DNA of 19,550 nt from an uncultured Collinsella sp. (lineage in GTDB: Bacteria > Actinomycetota > Coriobacteriia > Coriobacteriales > Coriobacteriaceae). The DNA lies in assembly GCA_900545075.1 (NCBI GenBank), contig UQXT01000037.1, positions 1-19,550 on the forward strand. The letters run 5' to 3'. The notes under the pieces are model-generated. The model searched no databases and was not told the origin of the DNA. It saw only the letters and a program-made list of their open reading frames with translations. Positions 9,684 to 16,410 of the stretch are shown here, piece after piece. Each line of letters begins with the position of its first letter. Position 1 is the first letter of the stretch. The translations under genes and the position numbers were made by a program.

Positions 9684-9743
9684 GCCTTTCCCTCGGGAAA
9701 CTTCGCGAAGCCCAGTTCCCGAGGGAAAGGCTCAGCCGCCACC
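9672..9743. repeat. Long palindromic element B (28-bp stem, 16-nt loop)
   Basis: A perfect 28-bp stem pairs 9672-9699 with 9716-9743 around the loop ACTTCGCGAAGCCCAG (9700-9715). That loop is exactly the reverse complement of the loop of element A (1806-1821). The loop-proximal stem also matches A (CTTTCCCTCGGGAA here, CTTTCTCTCGGAAA in A), and each change is matched on the opposite arm. The distal stems are unrelated. No T-tract follows. It overlaps the 3' end of the toxin remnant and lies upstream of purE. Confidence 0.88.
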
Positions 9744-9769
9744 ACAAAGACCGCAGGGACGGGAGCAGC

Positions 9770-9829
9770 TATACTACTCTCAGTAGTTAAGGGTCGCGGA
9801 TCCGCCGCGTCACCGCTCTCAACAGGAGG
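9770..9829 (+). promoter_or_regulatory. Probable purE promoter region with overlapping dyads
   Basis: TATACT (9770-9775) is a fair -10 box. It is overlapped by the perfect inverted repeat ACTACT/AGTAGT (9773-9787, 3-nt spacer). GCGGATCCGC (9796-9805) is a second palindrome in the presumed leader. AGGAGG at 9824-9829 is the ribosome site, 9 nt before the ATG at 9839. No good -35 was found, so the promoter is tentative. Confidence 0.4.
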
Positions 9830-9838
9830 TCTTTGTTT

Positions 9839-10303
9839 ATGGCAGATCAAAAACCGGTTGTCGGGATCATCATGGGTTCCAAGTCCGATCTGGGCGTTAT
9901 GGAAGGCTGCACCGCCGAGCTCGAGGCGCTTGGTGTGCCCTATGAGCTTGTCATTGCGAGCGCACACCGCACGCCGGCGAAGGTCCACGAGTGGGCCTCG
10001 ACTGCTGCCGATCGCGGTATCAAAGTGATTATCGCTGCCGCCGGCAAGGCCGCTCACCTGGGTGGTGTCGTGGCTGCCTTTACGCCGCTGCCGGTTATCG
10101 GCGTGCCCATGAAGACGAGTGACCTGGGCGGTATGGATTCTCTGCTGTCGATGGTGCAGATGCCTTCGGGCGTGCCCGTGGCCTGCGTTGCCATCAACGG
10201 CGCCAAGAACGCCGCCATCTACGCCACGCAGATTCTAGGCGCTTGCGACCCCGAGTACCGCAAGGTTATCGAGAAGATGAAGCAGGAGATGGCCGACGCC
10301 TAA
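9839..10303 (+). CDS. purE: N5-carboxyaminoimidazole ribonucleotide mutase (PurE)
   Basis: PurE moves the carboxyl group of N5-CAIR to give CAIR in purine synthesis, as a cytoplasmic octamer. The protein has 154 residues and shows the class I signatures GIIMGSKSDLGVM, the active-site SAHRTP, and AAAGKAAHLGG in place of the textbook AGAGGAAHLPG. DSLLSMVQMPSGVPV and INGAKNAAIYATQIL follow. The K/G replacements in the glycine loop are a known variant type in Firmicutes-like PurE, not a sign of decay. The ATG at 9839 is 9 nt from AGGAGG; a TTG at 9833 would be only 3 nt away and is rejected. No purK lies beside it. The sortase gene starts 35 nt after its stop, so the two may be co-transcribed. 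Confidence 0.95.
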   Translation: MADQKPVVGIIMGSKSDLGVMEGCTAELEALGVPYELVIASAHRTPAKVHEWASTAADRGIKVIIAAAGKAAHLGGVVAAFTPLPVIGVPMKTSDLGGMDSLLSMVQMPSGVPVACVAINGAKNAAIYATQILGACDPEYRKVIEKMKQEMADA

Positions 10304-10338
10304 GCGGCTTGCCGCCTTATCTGCAATAGAGGAGAAAT

Positions 10339-11361
10339 ATGTCCAATTATCAGGGAAAACGTTTTAAACTGTCCCAGATTCCCGATTCTGCGAATCCAAG
10401 CGCGCCGCGCTCGGTGCAGCCGGGGCGGACGTCCTCTACGCAGCCCGCCCATGTCGCGGGGCACGTTCGGGCTCCGCGGCCGGTGGCGCCATCGAACCGG
10501 CACGTTCAAGGCGCTTTGCCGACCTGCCGCCCCTCCAGTTACGGGGAGCAATCGCAAGCCCATCGTTCGCCTTCGCCCGGGCTCGGCGGCTCGGCGGATA
10601 GTTCTGCTCCTAAGCGCAAAAAGGGCCGTTCGATTTTCGCGAGACTTCTTATTGTGATCGGTGTGTGCCTGATCGCCGCCGCCGCCGGCATCTATATCAA
10701 GGCGCAATTGGGCTACAAGGAAGCAAGCGATTCGTATCAAAAGGTTGAGAAAAAGTCTGTGAGCGATAGCGACGCGAGCGGTGCGCCCATTGTTGATTTT
10801 GCCACGCTTGCCCAAACCAACCCCGATGTCGTCGGTTGGATATATGTACCCGGTACCGCTATCAACTATCCGGTGGTGCAGACGGATAACAACACCAAGT
10901 ACCTGAGCACGCTCTTTGACGGCACGACAAATCCCGTGGGCTCTATTTTCCTTGACTGCGATGACGCGGCTCCCGGTATGGTGGACCAGCAGACTACACT
11001 CTACGGACATCACATGAGGGATAACTCGATGTTCCATTTCATTGCCGACAGCGCCGACCAGTCGGTTTTCGACGGTATCGAATATGCCTTTTACGTCACG
11101 CGCGACGGCGCCTATAAATTTAAGCCGTTGCTGACCAAGGTGGTCGAGGACTCGTACCAAAAAGCGCGTACTCCCAACTTTGAGGGCGGAGACGGCCTGA
11201 AGGCCTATCTTTCCGAGATGATTGACGGTGCCTCCGCCGTGGCAAGCGACGCTGAGAGCCGTGCCGCCAAGGCTGATAAGGTGCTCACGCTTATCACGTG
11301 TTCGCCTTCGGCGCTAAGGAACAAGCGTGCCGTGATGATTCTTACCCCCGTCGAGAACTAA
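10339..11361 (+). CDS. Class B-like sortase with long cytoplasmic N-terminus
   Basis: A transpeptidase that joins sorting-signal proteins to the cell wall or to pilins. The 340 residues start with a ~95-residue Pro/Arg/Ser-rich, probably disordered cytoplasmic stretch. A membrane helix (about 98-115, FARLLIVIGVCLIAAAAGIY) follows, then an extracellular sortase domain from about 150 (NPDVVGWIYVPGTAINYPVV, a class B hallmark). Catalytic residues are H224 in YGHHM, C321 in LITCSPS and R330 in NKRAVMIL. The ATG at 10339 follows GAGGAG. The gene lies 35 nt after purE. The nearest sorting signal in the window is the IPNTG of the GH31 protein, but that signal is closer to LPXTG than to the NPQTN-type signals of classical SrtB, so pairing is unproven. 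The N-terminal length is unusual for the family. Confidence 0.88.
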   Translation: MSNYQGKRFKLSQIPDSANPSAPRSVQPGRTSSTQPAHVAGHVRAPRPVAPSNRHVQGALPTCRPSSYGEQSQAHRSPSPGLGGSADSSAPKRKKGRSIFARLLIVIGVCLIAAAAGIYIKAQLGYKEASDSYQKVEKKSVSDSDASGAPIVDFATLAQTNPDVVGWIYVPGTAINYPVVQTDNNTKYLSTLFDGTTNPVGSIFLDCDDAAPGMVDQQTTLYGHHMRDNSMFHFIADSADQSVFDGIEYAFYVTRDGAYKFKPLLTKVVEDSYQKARTPNFEGGDGLKAYLSEMIDGASAVASDAESRAAKADKVLTLITCSPSALRNKRAVMILTPVEN

Positions 11362-11438
11362 TGGTTGCATTGCAGGCAGCGGAGGCGCTGAAGGGCGAGT
11401 TGTCGCCCGACGGCATAAGAGATAAAAAAGGGGAAATG

Positions 11439-11855
11439 ATGCTCGAGAATGGCAAAACGATGCCTTCGATTGATGCTTGGCTGCGCGAGGCCAAGGCCGA
11501 CGCTTCGGCGCCGGCGTGCGGTATGTATCTGACGCATAACGGTGTGGTGCGCGCGACGCCCAAGGCCGAGGTACGCGGAGTCGAGACCGATGGCGTGGCC
11601 CCGGGCCACAAGGTGGGCGGCATGGTCTTTGACTACGATGCCGAAAAGGTGCGGTCTGCCATCGAGGCGACGCGAGCGATGCCGGGTATCGGCTATGTGC
11701 GCGTGTGGCTGGCAAGCGGCGAGCTTTCCGTGGGCGATGACATCATGCTCGTGCTCATTGGCGGAGACATTCGTCCGCACGTGGTCGATGCCCTGCAGAC
11801 GCTTGTCGGCACCATCAAGAATGAATGTGTGAACGAGGTCGAGCGCGAGGCATAG
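11439..11855 (+). CDS. MoaE-like small protein
   Basis: A 138-residue protein resembling the molybdopterin synthase large subunit MoaE in order and spacing: GVVRATPKAEVRGV, a YDAEKVRSAIEATR helix, VRVWLASGELSVGDDIMLVL in place of the usual HRxGxLxVGD, and a C-terminal DALQTLVGTIKNECVNEVE in place of the AxxxxIDxLKxxVPIWK helix. The His and the IWK lysine positions expected of an active MoaE are not obvious. It may be a diverged paralogue rather than a cofactor enzyme. ATG at 11439 is preferred because AAGGGG lies 5 nt upstream. The longer reading from 11361 contains rare ATA and AGA codons and no ribosome site. No other molybdenum cofactor gene is in the window. Confidence 0.55.
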   Translation: MLENGKTMPSIDAWLREAKADASAPACGMYLTHNGVVRATPKAEVRGVETDGVAPGHKVGGMVFDYDAEKVRSAIEATRAMPGIGYVRVWLASGELSVGDDIMLVLIGGDIRPHVVDALQTLVGTIKNECVNEVEREA

Positions 11856-11891
11856 CGCTTTGCAATCAACTCGAGCTCATCTATAGCAAAA

Positions 11892-11925
11892 GCCCGCTGG
11901 CAGTTTAGGCGAACTGCCAGCGGGC
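11892..11925. terminator. Bidirectional terminator between convergent genes
   Basis: Perfect 14-bp arms GCCCGCTGGCAGTT (11892-11905) and AACTGCCAGCGGGC (11912-11925) enclose a 6-nt loop. On the minus strand it is followed by TTTTGC, so it fits best as the end of the minus-strand membrane protein gene. On the plus strand the downstream tract (CTACTTGTCC) is weak. Its place between two converging genes supports termination from both sides. Confidence 0.75.
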
Positions 11926-11964
11926 CTACTTGTCCGTTGGGACTGGTTTGCGCCAGCGCCTGCT

Positions 11965-13194
11965 CTATACGCGCGTGGCGTCCTTGGGGCTCATGGTCAT
12001 GCTCTGGAAGCGATTTTCCATATACTCATTATCGAAGTACTTGCCGTAGAACTGCGCAACGGGAATATCGCTGACCGTGCCGTTGACTCGCTGGTACCAG
12101 TAGTCGAGCGATTGCAGCGTCATGACGCCGTCGACCAGCATGATGATGGTAAAGATGACGGTGGCCGAGTAGCGGCTCTTCCAAGGAATCATGTTAATGA
12201 GTTTGAGCAATCTGGGCAGCAGCAGCTTGATCCAGATGAGTCCGCCCAGGCCCCACAGGCAGGCGAAGCCCGTGCAGGTGCGTCCGCCCGTAAGCACGGC
12301 GAGCGGATCGGGCATGCCAAAGAGCTTCATATGCGAGTAGCTCCACGAGACCACACCGAACGAGGTCTGCATAAACCAGCCCACGAACACCTCAAAGCTT
12401 GCGCCAAGTAGGGCACTCACCAAAAAGATAACGATGGGGTTCTTTTTGTAGAAGCGGTTGAGCACCATGGTCATGAGTACGGCGCCAAATCCGTAGATGG
12501 GGCTGAAGGGGCCAAACAGCATGCCGGCACGGTTCTGGTAGACGCCCGGGTCGTCGACCGTCATGTGCCAGATGTCCTCCAGAATCAGGCCCAGCACACA
12601 GCAGACAAAGAATACCCAGAACAGGTTGAAGTAGTTGAGCTTGATGTAGCCTTCTCCGGTTTCATCGCGGCCGAGCATGCCCTCGGCGGCGGCGTCGCGA
12701 TCGAGCATCTCCTGCAGGCGTCGCTGCAGTTCGCGCTCCTGACGAAGTGTGGGGTCAACGGTGGCCGAAAGCGCAATGAGGATGCCGAGCTGGACGGCGG
12801 GGCGCAACAAGAACGGCCCGATACCCTGAAGCATCACGTCGACCAAAAGCTCAACGACGGTAAATGCGATAAGGATGTAGGACAGGCGCGCGGCGTTGCG
12901 GCGCTGGTTCTTGATGAGGTCCAGGCCGAAGATGATGAAGATGACCGCGCTCGCTGCCGAGAGCATGATGCCGGCGACGATAAGGCCGACCGCGACGAGC
13001 GTGTTGTCGCCGAGCTTGGCGGCGGCGTTGCCGTTGATGAGTGCGGTGATGACCTGCCACATAAAGGCGCCGACCGACGGGAGCGTACCAACACCGGACA
13101 GGATGCACAGGACGGCATACACCTTAATGATGAGGGGGATCTTCTTGACCTCCGTGGCGCTGGGGACGCTGGGGTCGAGTTCGTTTCGATCCAT
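11965..13194 (-). CDS. Putative ABC transporter permease, CmpB family membrane protein
   Basis: A 409-residue integral membrane protein. The N-terminal part has about four to five hydrophobic helices (residues ~20-155), then a charged cytoplasmic linker (TLRQERELQRRLQEMLDRDA). The C-terminal part carries the ABC_trans_CmpB signature: a helix VFFVCCVLGLILEDIWHM, then NRAGMLFGPFSPIYGFGAVL, then ASFEVFVGWFMQ and DYW-like ends. The family is named as a permease, but its transport role has little direct support, and no ATPase or binding protein lies nearby. The start ATG at 13194 is 6 nt from GAGAAAGG, and a good promoter sits just upstream. It converges on the MoaE-like gene and diverges from purF. 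Confidence 0.8.
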   Translation of the reverse strand: MDRNELDPSVPSATEVKKIPLIIKVYAVLCILSGVGTLPSVGAFMWQVITALINGNAAAKLGDNTLVAVGLIVAGIMLSAASAVIFIIFGLDLIKNQRRNAARLSYILIAFTVVELLVDVMLQGIGPFLLRPAVQLGILIALSATVDPTLRQERELQRRLQEMLDRDAAAEGMLGRDETGEGYIKLNYFNLFWVFFVCCVLGLILEDIWHMTVDDPGVYQNRAGMLFGPFSPIYGFGAVLMTMVLNRFYKKNPIVIFLVSALLGASFEVFVGWFMQTSFGVVSWSYSHMKLFGMPDPLAVLTGGRTCTGFACLWGLGGLIWIKLLLPRLLKLINMIPWKSRYSATVIFTIIMLVDGVMTLQSLDYWYQRVNGTVSDIPVAQFYGKYFDNEYMENRFQSMTMSPKDATRV

Positions 13195-13220
13195 ACAGAA
13201 CCTTTCTCGCTTTGTTGTAG

Positions 13221-13249
13221 ATTATAAGGATACGCCGCCGACCTGCCAA
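13221..13249 (-). promoter_or_regulatory. Sigma-70-type promoter of the CmpB-family gene
   Basis: On the minus strand TTGGCA (13244-13249) is followed by a 17-nt spacer and a perfect TATAAT (13221-13226). The predicted transcription start is about 7 nt further on, leaving a leader of about 20 nt before the ATG at 13194 with its GAGAAAGG ribosome site. Confidence 0.75.
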
Positions 13250-13432
13250 AAGACAGGACGAACGTCCCAATTGCAACTTTGTAATCCCCAACGGCGGACG
13301 CGGCGGCCATCTGGGGGCGCGGGCACTTACGCTGGACAGACCGATAAAATGTTTGGCAACAAAACGGATTATTAGCTCGGTGGGCTTTTAAAAAGCGCTG
13401 CTCATGCGCGGGAGTGCTTGTCTTGCCGTGCG

Positions 13433-13438
13433 TATAAT
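13433..13438 (+). promoter_or_regulatory. Probable purF -10 box
   Basis: A perfect TATAAT stands 42 nt before the purF start. At the expected -35 distance there is no good hexamer, but TG lies a few bases upstream of the -10. The 285-nt divergent gap to the minus-strand gene is otherwise plain; no purine riboswitch core or clear PurR-type box was seen. GAGGGG (13469-13474) is the ribosome site. Confidence 0.5.
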
Positions 13439-13479
13439 AGGGCGGGTAACGCCAAATAACGAGGCTCTGAGGGGATGCC

Positions 13480-15150
13480 ATGTCTCAAGAAACCATCCGC
13501 GCGGCCGAGCGTGCCGCGGGACAGGTGAACACCATGTCGACGTATGATCCGGACTCCGACCAGCTGCATGAGGAATGTGGCATTTTCGGCGTATGGGCGC
13601 CCGATCGCGACGTGGCTCGACTGACGTACTTTGGTCTGCGCGCGTTGCAGCATCGCGGCCAGGAATCGGCGGGAATCGCCGTGGGCGATGGCGGCACGGT
13701 TATGGTTCGCAAAGACCTGGGACTGCTCGATCGCGTGTTCTCCAACGCCGACCTGTCGACACTCTCCGGCCAGCTGGCCGTGGGCCACGTGCGCTATGGC
13801 ACCGCCGGCGCCAAGAGCTGGGAAGCCTCGCAGCCGCATCTTTCTACCATCAACAGCGTCATCATCGCGCTTGCTCACAACGGCACTCTGGTCAACACCG
13901 ACGAGCTGCGCCGTCAGCTGATCGAACTGGGCGTGCCGTTCCTCTCCAATTCGGATTCCGAGGTCGCGACCAAGCTTATCGGCTACTTTACCCAGCGTAC
14001 GGGCCACCTGCGCGAGGGCATTCGCAAGACCATGGAGCTCGTGCGCGGCGGCTACGCCATGACGCTCATCAACGAGCAGGCACTCTATGCCTTCCGCGAC
14101 CCACATGGCATTCGTCCGATGGTGCTGGGCAAGCTCGTGGACGAGGGCCTGGACCAGGCCGATGCCGCTTCTGTTTCGCAGCTGCCCTCGCAAGACGACG
14201 CCTCGACGGTCGATTCCGCCGTCCATGTCACGCATGCCGGCGGCTGGGTCGTTGCCTCCGAGACGTGCGCACTCGATATTGTGGGCGCCGAGTACGTCCG
14301 CGACGTCCGCCCCGGCGAGATTTTGCGCATCAGCGCCGAGGGCCTGGTGTCCGAGCAGGGTGTGCCCGCAGCCGAAAAGTCCGCCAACTGCATCTTTGAG
14401 CAGGTCTACTTTGCCCGTCCCGACTCCATCATGAACGGCAAGAGCGTCTACGCCTGTCGTTACGACATGGGTCGTCAGCTGGCACACGAAGAGCCCGTCG
14501 AGGCCGACCTGGTCATCGGCGTGCCCGACTCCGGCCTGCCGCCTGCGGAGGGCTATTCGCACGAGAGCGGCATTCCCTTTGGCGAGGGCCTCATCAAGAA
14601 TCGTTATGTGGGCCGTACGTTTATCGAGCCCACGCAGGAGCTGCGCGCCATGGGCGTGCGCATGAAGCTCAACCCGCTGCGCGACAACATCGAGGGCAAG
14701 CGCCTGGTCGTCATCGACGACTCCATCGTGCGCGGCACCACCATGGTGCAGCTCGTCAAGATGCTGCGCAACGCCGGCGCCAAGGAGATTCACATCCGCA
14801 TCAACTCGCCCGAGGTCATCTGGCCGTGCTTCTACGGCATCGATACCGACGTGCAGTCGCAGCTCATCAGCGCCAACAAGACGGTCGAGGAGATCTGCGA
14901 GTATATCGGCGCCGATTCGCTGGCCTTCCTTTCGGTTGAGGGCCTGCTGAAGGTCATGCCCAAGGGTGGCTACTGCGATGCGTGCTTTACCGGTCGCTAT
15001 CCCGTGGCGATTCCCGAGAGCTTTGGCCGCGACAAGTTCATGGAGGGCTTTAAGCCCCGCAACCTGGATAAGCCGCTGCACTTTGACGACGACGCCGTGG
15101 TCGAGAAATACGATGACCGCAGCTGGGAAGAGAAGCACGGCGAGGCCTAA
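13480..15150 (+). CDS. purF: Amidophosphoribosyltransferase (PurF)
   Basis: PurF makes phosphoribosylamine from PRPP and glutamine, the committed step of purine synthesis, in the cytoplasm. The 556 residues start with a 32-residue stretch before C33 (EECGIFGV), the N-terminal nucleophile after propeptide removal. The glutaminase domain has RALQHRGQESAGIAV and GHVRYGTAG. A low-complexity insertion lies at about residues 219-252, between VLGKL and the conserved WVVASETCALD. The PRPP loop is VVIDDSIVRGTT (410-421). Four cysteines placed as 4Fe-4S ligands are C304 (NCIFEQ), C450 (WPCFYG), C499 and C502 (YCDAC), so this is the oxygen-sensitive Bacillus-type enzyme. Usual length is near 475; the propeptide, the insertion and the tail explain the excess. 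purM follows after 156 nt. Confidence 0.97.
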   Translation: MSQETIRAAERAAGQVNTMSTYDPDSDQLHEECGIFGVWAPDRDVARLTYFGLRALQHRGQESAGIAVGDGGTVMVRKDLGLLDRVFSNADLSTLSGQLAVGHVRYGTAGAKSWEASQPHLSTINSVIIALAHNGTLVNTDELRRQLIELGVPFLSNSDSEVATKLIGYFTQRTGHLREGIRKTMELVRGGYAMTLINEQALYAFRDPHGIRPMVLGKLVDEGLDQADAASVSQLPSQDDASTVDSAVHVTHAGGWVVASETCALDIVGAEYVRDVRPGEILRISAEGLVSEQGVPAAEKSANCIFEQVYFARPDSIMNGKSVYACRYDMGRQLAHEEPVEADLVIGVPDSGLPPAEGYSHESGIPFGEGLIKNRYVGRTFIEPTQELRAMGVRMKLNPLRDNIEGKRLVVIDDSIVRGTTMVQLVKMLRNAGAKEIHIRINSPEVIWPCFYGIDTDVQSQLISANKTVEEICEYIGADSLAFLSVEGLLKVMPKGGYCDACFTGRYPVAIPESFGRDKFMEGFKPRNLDKPLHFDDDAVVEKYDDRSWEEKHGEA

Positions 15151-15306
15151 AACCCGCCATTTAGGGACAGGTTTATTTTGGTAGGTTTTACCTGCTGTTT
15201 TGTTGATTGAGCGGCGCGCGTTGCCAGAATGCGCGCCGAACCGAGGGCAACTATGAGCACCGTTTGGCGCCCGGGCGGCAAACGGTAGTGGGAGAGGAAG
15301 TCTCAG
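15151..15306 (+). promoter_or_regulatory. purF-purM spacer with three hairpins
   Basis: Three inverted repeats follow each other. AGGT-TTT-ACCT around 15183-15193 is followed by TGTTTTG and is a weak terminator form. CGGCGCGC (15212-15219) pairs with GCGCGCCG (15231-15238). ACCGTTTG (15259-15266) pairs with CAAACGGT (15279-15286) around the palindrome CGCCCGGGCG. AGAGGAAG near 15293-15300 is the purM ribosome site. The order suggests partial termination or RNA processing between purF and purM. GGGACAGGTTTAT (15164-15176) nearly matches a motif at 18781-18793 on the other strand. Confidence 0.5.
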
Positions 15307-16410
15307 ATGAGCGACAGCAAGCATGTGACGTATGAGGATGCCGGCGTCGATACCGCCGAGGGCGGCCGCGCCGTTGACGCTATTAAGCAGATGGTTAAGG
15401 ACACCAACCGTCCCGAGGTTATCGGCGGTATCGGTGGCTTCGGTGGCTTGTTCTCGGCCGCCGCGCTTAAGGATATGGAAGACCCGATCCTGATCAGCGG
15501 TACCGACGGCGTGGGCACCAAGCTCGTGCTCGCCCAGATCATGGACCGTCACGAGACGGTGGGCCAGGACCTGGTCGCCATGTGCGTCAACGACATCTTG
15601 GCTTCGGGCGCCGAGCCGCTGTTCTTCCTGGACTACGTCGCCATCGGCCACATTGAGGCCGAGCACATGGCAAAGATCATCAAGGGCGTTGCCGACGGCT
15701 GCAAGCTCGCGGGCTGCGCGCTCGTGGGCGGCGAGATGGCCGAGCACCCGGGCGTTATGGCTCCTGCCGACTACGACCTTGCCGGATTTACCGTGGGCGT
15801 CGTCGACCGTCCCAAGATGCTTGACCCCGCGAACGTTCGCCCCGGCGATGTGATCCTGGGCCTGCCTTCCACCGGCGTGCACTCCAACGGCTACTCGCTC
15901 GTGCGCAAGGTCATCGGCGTCGACGGCATCAAGCCGGGCACGCCCGAGGCCGCCGCTAAGGCCGAGGAGCTGAGCCGTCCGCTCGAGGAGCTCGGCGGCG
16001 CATCGCTGGCCGACGCCCTGCTGGCCCCCACGCGCATCTATGTCAAGCCGATTCTTGAGCTGCTGCGCGGTGGCGCTCCGGTGCACGCCATTGCCCACAT
16101 CACCGGCGGCGGCATCACCGAGAACCTCAACCGCGCGCTTGCCGACGACGTCGACGCCGTGGTCACCCGCAACGGTGCCGAGATGGGCTGGGATGTTCCG
16201 CCCGTCATCACCTACGTGTCGCGCCAGGCCGAGCTCGCGCCCAACGAGGCGTGCAAGACCTTCAACATGGGCGTCGGCCTGTGCCTGATCGTTGCCCCCG
16301 AGGACGAGGCCGCGGTGACCGAGGCCCTGGTCGCGCTGGGCGAGAAGCCGTTCCGCGTGGGCGAGTGCGTCGAGGGTTCCGGTAAGGTCGTGTACTCCGA
16401 TGAGCGCTAA
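15307..16410 (+). CDS. purM: Phosphoribosylformylglycinamidine cyclo-ligase (PurM, AIR synthetase)
   Basis: PurM closes the imidazole ring of FGAM to give AIR, using ATP. The 367-residue protein shows YEDAGVDTAEGGRAVDAIK at the start, the ATP-site loop SGTDGVGTKLVLA (around 64-76), VNDILASGAEPLFFLDY, the GGEMAEHPG loop, STGVHSNGYSLVR and HITGGGITENLNRAL. These are in the usual order of the AIR synthetase fold (N-terminal then C-terminal domain). Length is close to the family's ~345. The ATG at 15307 has a good purine-rich ribosome site. The last 11 nt overlap the start of purN, so the two are translationally coupled. The call is firm. Confidence 0.97.
   Translation: MSDSKHVTYEDAGVDTAEGGRAVDAIKQMVKDTNRPEVIGGIGGFGGLFSAAALKDMEDPILISGTDGVGTKLVLAQIMDRHETVGQDLVAMCVNDILASGAEPLFFLDYVAIGHIEAEHMAKIIKGVADGCKLAGCALVGGEMAEHPGVMAPADYDLAGFTVGVVDRPKMLDPANVRPGDVILGLPSTGVHSNGYSLVRKVIGVDGIKPGTPEAAAKAEELSRPLEELGGASLADALLAPTRIYVKPILELLRGGAPVHAIAHITGGGITENLNRALADDVDAVVTRNGAEMGWDVPPVITYVSRQAELAPNEACKTFNMGVGLCLIVAPEDEAAVTEALVALGEKPFRVGECVEGSGKVVYSDER

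Noticed and set aside
9833..9838. TTG at 9833 as purE start
   Set aside because: Only 3 nt from AGGAGG; ATG 9839 at 9 nt fits better and matches usual PurE length.
11361..11438. Translational coupling of sortase and MoaE-like gene through TAATG at 11359-11363
   Set aside because: The extra 26 codons include rare ATA and AGA and look non-coding. ATG 11439 has AAGGGG at 5 nt, leaving a 77-nt gap.
13195..13479. Purine riboswitch or PurR box upstream of purF
   Set aside because: No conserved riboswitch core and no recognisable box was found in this gap; only a -10 box and a ribosome site could be supported.
13402..16098. 898-residue minus-strand frame across purF and purM
   Set aside because: It is antisense to two certain purine genes, its product has no recognisable domain, and it starts inside purM with no ribosome site.
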